Of a stretch of 35,960 bases of DNA, positions 9,533 to 16,736 are shown piece by piece. The notes under the pieces are model-generated. The model was not told the DNA's origin, did not search any database, and worked only from the letters and a program-made list of their open reading frames with translations. Position 1 is the first letter of the stretch, and each line of letters begins with the position of its first letter. This DNA comes from UMGS172 sp045647525 (lineage in GTDB: Bacteria > Bacillota > Clostridia > Oscillospirales > Acutalibacteraceae): the NCBI GenBank assembly GCA_045647525.1, contig JAZRMK010000005.1:1-35960 (forward strand), read 5' to 3'. The position numbers and the translations under genes were made by a program.

Positions 9533-10534
9533 TTATTCCCAGGCAGGCTCGTCATCTTCGGTACGGCCAGGTCTGCTCATAAGATTATGAATTGCGTCCT
9601 TTGCGGATGCATTTTCATAAAGCACACGGTAGCATTGCTCGATAATCGGCATCTCAACACCGTATTCACGAGCCAATGCAACGGCGATCTCAACCGCATA
9701 GTAGCCCTCAACTGTACCGACGACCCTCAAAGCCTCAGCAGCAGAAAAGCCCGTACCCACAAGGTTGCCAAAACGGTTGTTACGGCTGTGCTCCGACATA
9801 CAGGTGACGATAAGGTCGCCCAATCCGGAAAGTCCCATAAATGTTTTAAGGTCAGCACCCATAGCCGTGCCCAAACGTGCAATTTCGGCAAGTCCGCGGG
9901 TAATAAGCGCCGCACGGGTATTATCACCGACTTTAAGTCCGTTAGCAATACCTGCTGCAACTGCTATAACATTTTTCAGCGCACCACCGATCTCTACGCC
10001 AAGTACATCGGTTGCGGTATAAATTCTGAAATGGCTGTCGGACAACATATCCTGAACCGCACCGGCTGCAATCGGGTCTTTTGAAGCCGCAACAACAGTT
10101 GTAGCCACACCTCGTGCGACCTCTTCTGCGTGCGAAGGTCCCGATAAAACAACTATCGGTGTATCATCAAGTTCCTCTTCGATAACGTCCGACAAGGTTT
10201 TCATCGTCGACTTCTCAAAGCCCTTGGCGACATTGACAACGATTCCGCAATTCAGCTCTTTTATCTTCGCCGCCGTTTCTCTTACAGCGAATGAAGGAGT
10301 TGCAATAATTACAATGTCCGAAAAATCGGTATTTTTCAAATCGGTCGTAATTTTGATTTCAGAAGGAATTTTTACACCTTTTAAAAGCTTTTCATTTGTG
10401 CGTTTTTCGTTTAAAAGTTGGACCTCTTCTTCAAATGGCGACCACAGGACAACATTGAAACCTTTGGAAAATGCGTGAAGCGCCAACGCGATTCCCCAAC
10501 CGCCCGAGCCTAAAACACTAATTTTATTTTTCAT
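9533..10534 (-). CDS. gpsA: NAD(P)-dependent glycerol-3-phosphate dehydrogenase
   Basis: GpsA reduces dihydroxyacetone phosphate to sn-glycerol 3-phosphate, the backbone for phospholipids, in the cytoplasm. The 333-residue protein has the dinucleotide-binding motif GSGGWGIALA (9-18), the conserved GPSHAEEVARG (132-142) and the catalytic lysine K187 in GGALKNVIAVAAGI. The substrate region GDNTRAALITRGLAEI follows. Its ATG overlaps the plsY stop (ATGA). PlsY uses the product of GpsA, so the pair forms a linked pathway. A terminator follows directly. Confidence 0.98.
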   Translation of the reverse strand: MKNKISVLGSGGWGIALALHAFSKGFNVVLWSPFEEEVQLLNEKRTNEKLLKGVKIPSEIKITTDLKNTDFSDIVIIATPSFAVRETAAKIKELNCGIVVNVAKGFEKSTMKTLSDVIEEELDDTPIVVLSGPSHAEEVARGVATTVVAASKDPIAAGAVQDMLSDSHFRIYTATDVLGVEIGGALKNVIAVAAGIANGLKVGDNTRAALITRGLAEIARLGTAMGADLKTFMGLSGLGDLIVTCMSEHSRNNRFGNLVGTGFSAAEALRVVGTVEGYYAVEIAVALAREYGVEMPIIEQCYRVLYENASAKDAIHNLMSRPGRTEDDEPAWE

Positions 10535-11211
10535 ACCTTGGGCTCCTTTTTACTCTTAATAGACAACTTCTTTTCCTCGCCCTTAATGAGCCTTACTATA
10601 TTAGTGCGATGCATAAAAATAAGGTTTGCCGCAACGAGAGATAACAGTGCTACCTGTACCCACTTAGAACCGGGAATGCCGCAAACATCAGACATAAAAA
10701 ATGTCGAGAACACAGGAATTGTTGCGCCAGCGATAATTGAGCTTAACGATACAATTCGGCTAAAAGCCATAACAAGCAGGAAGACTGCGAAGCAAATCAA
10801 AGCCACCTGCCAACAGCAAGCCAATCCCACACCCAAGGTTGTTGCGACGCCTTTTCCGCCTTTAAAGTCAAAGAACACGGGGTAAATATGCCCCATAAGG
10901 CAGAATATTCCGCAATATAAAGCCGCATATTGAGGCAGGAATATCTGAGTCCCCGTCATTTCATAAATATACGGGAAAACCAAAAACTTTGCCAAGAGAC
11001 AGGTTACGGTTCCTTTAATAACGTCGATAACAAAGGTCATAGCTCCTGCCTTGAAACCCATAACCCTCATCATATTAGTCATACCTGCGTTACCGCTTCC
11101 GTAATCACGAACATCCTTTTTAGCTACAAGTTTTGAAATAATTACTGCTCCGTTGATACTGCCCAATAAATACGAGCCGACAAGAGCTGCAACAAACAAT
11201 AAATATGCCAT
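10531..11211 (-). CDS. plsY: Acyl-phosphate:glycerol-3-phosphate acyltransferase PlsY
   Basis: PlsY is a multi-pass membrane enzyme that moves an acyl group from acyl phosphate to glycerol 3-phosphate, the first step of phosphatidic acid synthesis. The three family motifs are present: GSGNAGMTNMMR (about 38-49), KGGKGVATTLGVG (about 118-130) and the C-terminal MHRTNIVRLIKGEEKK. Several hydrophobic helices separate them. At 226 residues it is a little longer than most, mainly through a basic C-terminal tail ending KSKKEPKV. The start follows AAGGAG. It lies 17 bases after der and overlaps gpsA by four bases. Confidence 0.97.
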   Translation of the reverse strand: MAYLLFVAALVGSYLLGSINGAVIISKLVAKKDVRDYGSGNAGMTNMMRVMGFKAGAMTFVIDVIKGTVTCLLAKFLVFPYIYEMTGTQIFLPQYAALYCGIFCLMGHIYPVFFDFKGGKGVATTLGVGLACCWQVALICFAVFLLVMAFSRIVSLSSIIAGATIPVFSTFFMSDVCGIPGSKWVQVALLSLVAANLIFMHRTNIVRLIKGEEKKLSIKSKKEPKV

Positions 11212-11228
11212 GTGAAACTCCTTAAAGT

Positions 11229-12557
11229 CTATGCCTTTCTGTCACCGCGTTCACGTATAATAAATCGAACCGGCGTACCTTCAAGACCAAAAGTTGAACG
11301 AATTTGGTTTTCCAAATAGCGTTGATATGAGAAATGGAAAAGTTCTTCACGGTTACAGAAGAAAACGAATGTAGGCGGCTTGGTGGAAGCCTGAGTCATA
11401 TAGTAAATTTTAAGACGCTTTCCTTTGTCAGACGGAGGTTGCACACGTGCAGTTGCCTCTGCCAGAACGTCATTGAGCATACCCGTTGAAATTCGCATAG
11501 TATTTTGCGAATGGACAAACTTTATAAGTTCAAACAGTCTGTCGACTCTCTGCCCTGTTTTTGCCGAAATGAACACTATCGGAGCATACGGCATAAACGA
11601 GAAATCCTGCATCAACTGCTTTCTCATAGAATCCATGGTCCTGCCGTCTTTTTCAACTAAATCCCACTTATTTACGGCAATGATAGCAGCCTTGCCTGCC
11701 TCAACACTCAGACCTGCAACCTTAGAATCCTGCTCGGTAAAGCCTTCGGTGGCATCGATCATAATAACACAGACATCGGAACGGTCAACCGCCATCTTAG
11801 CACGCATTACGCTGTACTTTTCGATTTCATCATCGATCTTGCTCTTGCGACGGATACCGGCTGTATCAGTGAAGTTGAACTTCTGACCGCCGACGGTAAC
11901 AAGAGTGTCAATGGCGTCACGAGTAGTACCCGCAATATCGGAAACGATTACGCGTTCCTCACCCGAAATGGAGTTGATAAGCGAAGATTTGCCCGCATTG
12001 GGTTTGCCGATAACAGCTACATTGATTATCTCGTCATCGTCCTCTTCAAATGCCGAATCGGGAATATATTTGAATACCTCTTCCAAAAGGTCACCTGTTC
12101 CGTGACCGTGAACACCCGATACAGCAATCGGGTCGCCGAGTCCTAAGTTATAGAACTCATAAAATTCCATAGGCAGTCCGCCCGGACGGTCACACTTATT
12201 AACGCAAAGTACAACAGGCTTTCCGCTTTTTTGCAACATTGTTGCAACATCGCGGTCAGACGCAGTGACACCGCTTTTGATATCGGTCACGAAAATAATG
12301 ACCTCTGCTGTGTCAATGGCAAGTTCTGCCTGTGCCTTCATCTTTTTTAAAATTATATCATCGGTTTTGGGTTCTATACCACCGGTATCAATAAGCAAAA
12401 ATTGCTTGCCGCACCATTCAGCATTACCAAAAATGCGGTCACGGGTAACACCGGGTGTATCGTCAACTATGGAAATACGCTGACCGACAAGCTTATTAAA
12501 AAGTGTCGATTTGCCGACATTGGGTCGACCTACAACTGCAACCACAGGTTTTGCCAT
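11229..12557 (-). CDS. der: Tandem GTPase Der (EngA), 50S ribosome assembly
   Basis: Der is a double GTPase needed to mature the large ribosomal subunit. The first G domain has GRPNVGKS (10-17), DTGG and NKCD. The second has GKPNAGKS (about 184-191), DIAGTTRD, DTAGIRRKSK and NKWDL. The C-terminal KH-like domain ends in GTPVRFIIRERGDRKA, typical of the family. The length of 442 is normal. The start is set by AAGGAGG six bases upstream. It lies 11 bases after the DUF512 gene, an adjacency I recall as common in Clostridia, and leads into plsY-gpsA. Confidence 0.98.
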   Translation of the reverse strand: MAKPVVAVVGRPNVGKSTLFNKLVGQRISIVDDTPGVTRDRIFGNAEWCGKQFLLIDTGGIEPKTDDIILKKMKAQAELAIDTAEVIIFVTDIKSGVTASDRDVATMLQKSGKPVVLCVNKCDRPGGLPMEFYEFYNLGLGDPIAVSGVHGHGTGDLLEEVFKYIPDSAFEEDDDEIINVAVIGKPNAGKSSLINSISGEERVIVSDIAGTTRDAIDTLVTVGGQKFNFTDTAGIRRKSKIDDEIEKYSVMRAKMAVDRSDVCVIMIDATEGFTEQDSKVAGLSVEAGKAAIIAVNKWDLVEKDGRTMDSMRKQLMQDFSFMPYAPIVFISAKTGQRVDRLFELIKFVHSQNTMRISTGMLNDVLAEATARVQPPSDKGKRLKIYYMTQASTKPPTFVFFCNREELFHFSYQRYLENQIRSTFGLEGTPVRFIIRERGDRKA

Positions 12558-12568
12558 AGTTTACCTCC

Positions 12569-13870
12569 TTACTCTCCTTTAAGGGCCGACAGCAACGAAT
12601 ATCCGTCGCAACCAACCACTCTTACCTTAATGTCAAGTTCTTTTTCGAGTTCCTCGACCGTCACATTATCAAGAAACATATCGCCTTCGTGACGGAGCAT
12701 AGCATCGGGCACAAGAAGTTCCTCGCCCAAAGCCTTGCCTTTTAAATTTTTGATTATATCGGTACCTGTTACCAATCCTGTAACAGTGATTTCACCGCCA
12801 AAAAAGTCATTCTTAATAGCGTATACCTTACACTCAAAATTATGCCATTTTTGAGCCGCGTTGTCAACAAGTTTTGCAATTAAAGGATAAGCCGCTTCAC
12901 CCGTGACACTGCTTATATGTCGCTCTTCGTCAGGTGCTTCACAATCATTAAGTGCATCCATAAACTCGGTTTCGGTCATAGACCACATTCCAACTCCGTT
13001 TTCAAGCTGTGCAAACTCGCCGTAGTGAGAATATTGGGGCATATCCCTTTCGGCGAGGATATAAAACTCATCAGCGGCAAACACCCTTGTTTCACCGAAT
13101 TTTTCAAAGGATTCCTTGCCGAAAAATTCGATTATATCAATAGTTTCCCCTGCCGTCTTTTTGTCGAACGGTTTAAGTTGGGTAAGGCCCTCTCTGTGAC
13201 CGCTGATTCCAACCGGAACGCACGCAATACTCTTTATGCTATCGTGCTTTACAAGGTCTGAAAGGCTCTTTTTCAAAGCCTCACCGTCGTTCCACTCGGG
13301 GCACAGAACCAACTGGCAGTTAATGCTAAGCCCTGCTTCGCAAAAACGCCACAGCACATTCAAAGCATCACCGGCAAATCGGTTGTTGAGCATTTTGCAA
13401 CGGAGTTCGGGATCGGTAGTATGAACCGATACATTTATAGGACTGATATGCATATCAATTATCCTCTGAACTTCGTGCTCGGTAATGTTAGTCAACGTAA
13501 TATAATTGCCGAAAAGGAAGGACATTCTCGAATCATCGTCTTTAAAATACAATGACTCTCGCATACCCTTGGGCAACTGATCAATAAAACAAAAAATACA
13601 TTTATTACGGCAGGAACGCTGCTTGTCCATAAGATAGGTCTCAAACTGTAATCCGAGTTCCTGCATTTCTTCCTTTTTGACGGTCTTTTTGCGCTTTTTA
13701 CCCTTCTCATCAATAAAGGTGACGGTCACCTTGCGTTCATTTTGATAAAAACGGTAGTCAAGAACATCCATTATCTCGTTACCGTTGAGTTCCAACAACT
13801 CATTCCCTGCCTTGATTTTAAGTTTTTCGGCAGGAGATCCGCTTTCAATTCCTATGATTTTAACTGCCAC
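12569..13870 (-). CDS. DUF512 radical SAM protein with N-terminal PDZ-like domain
   Basis: This 433-residue protein begins with a PDZ-like segment (IESGSPAEKLKIKAGNELLE, about 8-27). A radical SAM motif CX3CX2C follows at C87, C91 and C94 (CRNKCIFC), then FIDQLPKGMR and the conserved SFLFGNYITLTN. The C-terminal DUF512 domain holds GEAAYP and VTGLVTGTDI. The family is widespread in Clostridia and cyanobacteria, but its reaction is unknown to me. I chose GTG 13870 because AAAGGAGG lies seven bases upstream. A longer frame opening with TTG at 13888 would put that site inside the coding region. It follows the rpmF terminator and leads the der-plsY-gpsA genes. Confidence 0.9.
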   Translation of the reverse strand: MAVKIIGIESGSPAEKLKIKAGNELLELNGNEIMDVLDYRFYQNERKVTVTFIDEKGKKRKKTVKKEEMQELGLQFETYLMDKQRSCRNKCIFCFIDQLPKGMRESLYFKDDDSRMSFLFGNYITLTNITEHEVQRIIDMHISPINVSVHTTDPELRCKMLNNRFAGDALNVLWRFCEAGLSINCQLVLCPEWNDGEALKKSLSDLVKHDSIKSIACVPVGISGHREGLTQLKPFDKKTAGETIDIIEFFGKESFEKFGETRVFAADEFYILAERDMPQYSHYGEFAQLENGVGMWSMTETEFMDALNDCEAPDEERHISSVTGEAAYPLIAKLVDNAAQKWHNFECKVYAIKNDFFGGEITVTGLVTGTDIIKNLKGKALGEELLVPDAMLRHEGDMFLDNVTVEELEKELDIKVRVVGCDGYSLLSALKGE

Positions 13871-13877
13871 TGTTGCC

Positions 13878-13885
13878 CCTCCTTT
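13878..13885 (-). promoter_or_regulatory. Ribosome binding site that fixes the GTG start of the DUF512 gene
   Basis: AAAGGAGG on the minus strand is followed by a seven-base spacer and GTG at 13870. It lies inside the longer frame that opens at TTG 13888, so that longer start is unlikely. Confidence 0.8.
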
Positions 13886-13892
13886 CAATCAT

Positions 13893-13926
13893 CAAAAAAA
13901 TAAGGGAAGGATTACTCCTTCCCCTT
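13893..13926 (-). terminator. Intrinsic terminator after rpmF
   Basis: On the minus strand, AAGGGGAAGGA pairs with TCCTTCCCTT (13902-13926, one bulged G, loop GTAA), followed by ATTTTTTT. It begins six bases after the rpmF stop. No promoter is evident between it and the DUF512 gene, so that unit may depend on read-through. Confidence 0.9.
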
Positions 13927-13931
13927 AAATC

Positions 13932-14114
13932 TTAAGCCTCGACCTTAACTACCTCACGGTTGTTGTAGTAACCGCAAGCAGGACATACTCTGTGGGGTCT
14001 CTTGAACTCGCCACAATGATCGCACTTTACAAGTGCAGGTGCGCTCATCTTCCAAACCTGTGAACGTCTCTTATTCTTTCTTGCCTTACCGGTCTTTCTC
14101 TTAGGTACTGCCAT
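13932..14114 (-). CDS. rpmF: Ribosomal protein L32, zinc-binding form
   Basis: This is a 60-residue large-subunit ribosomal protein. The N-terminus MAVPKRKTGKARKNKRRSQ is diagnostic. Four cysteines, C31-x2-C34 and C44-x2-C47, form the zinc site, so this is the zinc-containing paralogue type. The start follows AAGGAGG. It is directly downstream of yceD, a pairing found across bacteria, and is followed by a terminator. Confidence 0.98.
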   Translation of the reverse strand: MAVPKRKTGKARKNKRRSQVWKMSAPALVKCDHCGEFKRPHRVCPACGYYNNREVVKVEA

Positions 14115-14137
14115 ATCAATAGCCTCCTTAAAAATCG

Positions 14138-14638
14138 TTAATCGTTGTTTAAAAGTGCGGATAATGCTGCAAGCCTCGGGTCAACCTCTTTGGTAGCACA
14201 GCCACAAGGACCGTCATTTAGGTCTTTACCGCAGACATGGCACAATCCTTTGCAATCCTCTCTGCATAGGTGTTTAGTCGGCATGGCCAACACAATCGAC
14301 TCAAACACTAATTCGTACAAATCCAGTTTAAAATCTTGCAGGAGAATCATCTCGTCATTCTCGTCGTTCTGGATTTCAGCGACAAGGACGCGCTCTATCG
14401 GGACGTTGTAATGCTTAACCGTAGTGTTTCCGCAACGGTCACACGGTGCGGTATATTCGCAATCACATTCAACCGATAATGTTACGATGCCGGCACGACT
14501 GTACGCCTTTCCTTTAACGGAAACAGGAGTCTTTAACGGTTGCTGACCGTAAAACTCCAACTCACTAAAATCGAACCTGCAATCGATGGGATAAGTGCCC
14601 TGTTCATTAACAAAAAGTGTTCTTAAATCAATAATCAT
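14138..14638 (-). CDS. yceD: YceD/DUF177 protein (23S rRNA accumulation protein family)
   Basis: This 166-residue protein belongs to the DUF177 family, linked in other bacteria to 23S rRNA accumulation and almost always encoded before rpmF, as here. It carries cysteines in CDCEYTAPCDRC (mid-protein) and CREDCKGLCHVCGKDLN (C-terminal), a likely metal site. I chose ATG 14638 because GAGGTG lies six bases upstream. A GTG nine bases earlier overlaps that site. A consensus promoter at 14667-14695 drives yceD-rpmF. The exact molecular role is not settled. Confidence 0.93.
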   Translation of the reverse strand: MIIDLRTLFVNEQGTYPIDCRFDFSELEFYGQQPLKTPVSVKGKAYSRAGIVTLSVECDCEYTAPCDRCGNTTVKHYNVPIERVLVAEIQNDENDEMILLQDFKLDLYELVFESIVLAMPTKHLCREDCKGLCHVCGKDLNDGPCGCATKEVDPRLAALSALLNND

Positions 14639-14666
14639 TGCACTCACCTCAATTTGTCACACAAAT

Positions 14667-14695
14667 ATTATATATACGAAGGTCGCTTTTGTCAA
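14667..14695 (-). promoter_or_regulatory. Sigma-A promoter of yceD-rpmF
   Basis: A perfect consensus on the minus strand: TTGACA (14690-14695), 17 bases, TATAAT (14667-14672). A second TTGACA lies 15 bases further upstream (14705-14710) and abuts the U-tract of the preceding terminator. A short inverted repeat, ATTTGT-CAC-ACAAAT, covers the expected transcription start at 14652-14666. Confidence 0.9.
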
Positions 14696-14710
14696 GATAA
14701 ATTTTGTCAA

Positions 14711-14754
14711 ACCAAAAAGAAAAAGCGAGTTTAAAGAAAAATCTCTAAACTCGC
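14711..14754 (-). terminator. Intrinsic terminator after the P-loop gene
   Basis: On the minus strand, GCGAGTTTAGAG pairs with CTTTAAACTCGC (14725-14754), followed by TTTTTCTTTTT. It closes the pgi/P-loop unit about 20 bases after the stop, immediately before the yceD promoter. Confidence 0.92.
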
Positions 14755-14774
14755 CTATAACCTTTTATTGCGGA

Positions 14775-15191
14775 TTAAATTTTTTCAGCCATTTCCAAAA
14801 TCGCTGCAGGGAGTTCACTCTCATCTGCCGAAACAGTGAAGGTAAACTCGGTGCTGCTTTCCTTGGACAGTGCTACCACTCTCTCAAAGAATGCTGCCAA
14901 AGCGTCGTAATCCCTCTCGCAAATACGAAGAATTGCATCAACATAAATGTGTGTCACGTCGTAATTGCCTGCACAAATTCCGCTAAGGAAACCGTAGAAA
15001 GCATCGTAGCCTTTTACACCGTAATGGTCAGCGTCGATAAGTCTTACACGGTGAGTAATATTGTAGGTAAGAGTGTCGCCCTTTTCGATACAGACAACGT
15101 TACCGTTGGAAGCGTCAGCCGCTGCTGTAACAGCATCAATAAGCTTCTTGGTTTTGCCGCTGCCTTTTTTGCCGATGATAAGTTTTAACAT
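14775..15191 (-). CDS. Small P-loop NTPase-like protein of unknown function
   Basis: This 138-residue protein opens with a Walker A motif, GKKGSGKTKK (7-16), so it should bind a nucleotide. A hydrophobic strand ending in aspartate, THIYVDAI (about 80-87), could be Walker B. It has no signal peptide or membrane segment. I do not recognise a named family; similar small proteins in Clostridia are sometimes labelled PilT-like on weak grounds, and nothing here shows a pilus context. The start follows AAAGGAG. It lies 48 bases after pgi, shares its promoter and is followed by a terminator. A 5 bp hairpin at 15216-15228 in the gap lacks a U-run. Confidence 0.85.
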   Translation of the reverse strand: MLKLIIGKKGSGKTKKLIDAVTAAADASNGNVVCIEKGDTLTYNITHRVRLIDADHYGVKGYDAFYGFLSGICAGNYDVTHIYVDAILRICERDYDALAAFFERVVALSKESSTEFTFTVSADESELPAAILEMAEKI

Positions 15192-15239
15192 AGTAACAAC
15201 TCCTTTATAATCTAACCGCTATAAGCGGGTATTTCCCTT

Positions 15240-16577
15240 TTATTTAAGTCTTGCTTCAAGCGCAGCCTTTTGCTCCTCGTAACCGGGTTTGCCAAGCATT
15301 GCAAACATATTCTTTTTATAGCTTTCAACACCGGGCTGGTTAAACGGATTTACACCGAGCATATATCCCGAAACAGCGCAAGCCTTTTCGAAGAAGTAGA
15401 TAAGTCTGCCCAAATCCTCTTCCGAAGCGGAATCAACCTCGATAACAAGATTAGGAACGCCACCGTCGGTATGAGCCAGAACAGTTCCTTCAAACGCCTT
15501 GCGGTTGACGAAAGACATTGTCTTTCCTGCAAGGAAGTTGAGTCCGTCACCGTTCTTCTCATCCTCTTTTATCACGGTATCTGCACCGCAGTCCCCAATA
15601 GTTACAACGGTTTCGAACATCAAACGGCGTCCGTCCTGAATGTACTGACCCATCGAATGAAGGTCAGCAGAGAAGTTGACGGATGCGGGGAAAAGGCCCT
15701 TGCCATCCTTGCCTTCACTTTCGCCGTAAAGCTGTTTAAACCATTCAGCCATCATTGTAAATCTGGGTTCATAAGCTACCAACAATTCGATTTCTTTGCC
15801 CTTGCGGTAGAACGCATTACGAAGTGCAGCATACTGCAAACAATCGTTGGTTTCAACGTTTTCATCCATATACTCTTCGCGAGCTTTTGCAGCACCAGTC
15901 ATCAAAGCATCAATATCTGCACCACTTACTGCAATAGGAAGCAAACCCACTGCGGTGAGTACTGAGAAACGACCGCCAACATCATCGGGAACCACAAAAC
16001 TTTCATATCCCTGTTCGTCAGCCAACTGCTTTAATGTTCCTCGTGCTTTATCTGTGGTGCAGTAAATTCTCTTTACTGCCTCCTCGTGACCGTAACGGTT
16101 TTCAAGATATTCTCTGAAAATTCTGAAAGCAATAGCAGGTTCAGTAGTTGTTCCCGACTTAGAGATAACGTTGACCGAAACACGCTTGCCTTCACAGATT
16201 TTCAAAAGTTCCTGAACAGCCGAACCGCTGATGTTATTACCGGCGAAATAAATGTCCGGCGTGTTTTTAGGTAAATTGTTGTAAAGCGGAGATTTCAAGA
16301 ACTCGATAGCTGCACGAGCACCAAGATAAGAACCGCCGATACCGATAACGATAAACACATCGGTATCACTGATGATCTTCTCAGCTGCCTTTTTGATTCT
16401 TGCAAATTCCTCTTTGTCATAGTTAACAGGCAGGTCTACCCAACCCAAGAAATCATTTCCGAGTCCTGATTTTTCATTTAAAATCTTATGAGCAGCGGCA
16501 ATTTGGGGTTTGAGTCCTTCTATATCATCTGCTCCTAAGAACTGAGCGGCATAACCGCTTTTGAACTTAATAGCCAA
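15240..16577 (-). CDS. pgi: Glucose-6-phosphate isomerase
   Basis: Pgi interconverts glucose 6-phosphate and fructose 6-phosphate. The length of 445 is that of the short Firmicutes form. Motifs include IGIGGSYLGARAAIEFL near residue 79, the sugar-phosphate site SKSGTTTEPAIAFRIF, GGRFSVLTAVGLLP, HSMGQYIQDG and the C-terminal NPFNQPGVESYKKNMF. The start follows AAAGGAAG. A promoter (16670-16698) about 90 bases upstream serves it, and the small P-loop gene follows. With the transketolase further along, it supports glycolysis and the pentose phosphate route. Confidence 0.98.
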   Translation of the reverse strand: MAIKFKSGYAAQFLGADDIEGLKPQIAAAHKILNEKSGLGNDFLGWVDLPVNYDKEEFARIKKAAEKIISDTDVFIVIGIGGSYLGARAAIEFLKSPLYNNLPKNTPDIYFAGNNISGSAVQELLKICEGKRVSVNVISKSGTTTEPAIAFRIFREYLENRYGHEEAVKRIYCTTDKARGTLKQLADEQGYESFVVPDDVGGRFSVLTAVGLLPIAVSGADIDALMTGAAKAREEYMDENVETNDCLQYAALRNAFYRKGKEIELLVAYEPRFTMMAEWFKQLYGESEGKDGKGLFPASVNFSADLHSMGQYIQDGRRLMFETVVTIGDCGADTVIKEDEKNGDGLNFLAGKTMSFVNRKAFEGTVLAHTDGGVPNLVIEVDSASEEDLGRLIYFFEKACAVSGYMLGVNPFNQPGVESYKKNMFAMLGKPGYEEQKAALEARLK

Positions 16578-16669
16578 TTTTGTTTCTTCCTTTCAATATA
16601 AAACGATCGCATCAGTAAGATTTCACGTTAGATATATCGGCGACCGTAAATCACTTGATTTTCATTGAT

Positions 16670-16698
16670 ATTATACAATAAATACAAGATCATTTCAA
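16670..16698 (-). promoter_or_regulatory. Sigma-A promoter of pgi
   Basis: On the minus strand, TTGAAA (16693-16698), 17 bases, TATAAT (16670-16675). It lies 17 bases beyond the carboxypeptidase stop. A 10 bp inverted repeat (16702-16736) sits directly upstream of the -35 box. Confidence 0.85.
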
Positions 16699-16701
16699 CC
16701 G

Positions 16702-16736
16702 AAATTTGCAAACTTTACATAAAAAATTGCAAATTT
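16702..16736 (-). repeat. Perfect 10 bp inverted repeat across the carboxypeptidase stop codon
   Basis: AAATTTGCAA (16702-16711) and TTGCAAATTT (16727-16736) are exact complements, 15 bases apart, flanking the stop codon at 16715-16717. No U-run follows, so it is not a standard terminator. It lies four bases upstream of the pgi -35 box and could be a protein-binding site or an RNA 3' structure. Confidence 0.6.

Noticed and set aside
15216..15228. Small hairpin between pgi and the P-loop gene
   Set aside because: The stem is only five base pairs, with no U-run in the direction of transcription, so it is not a supported terminator.
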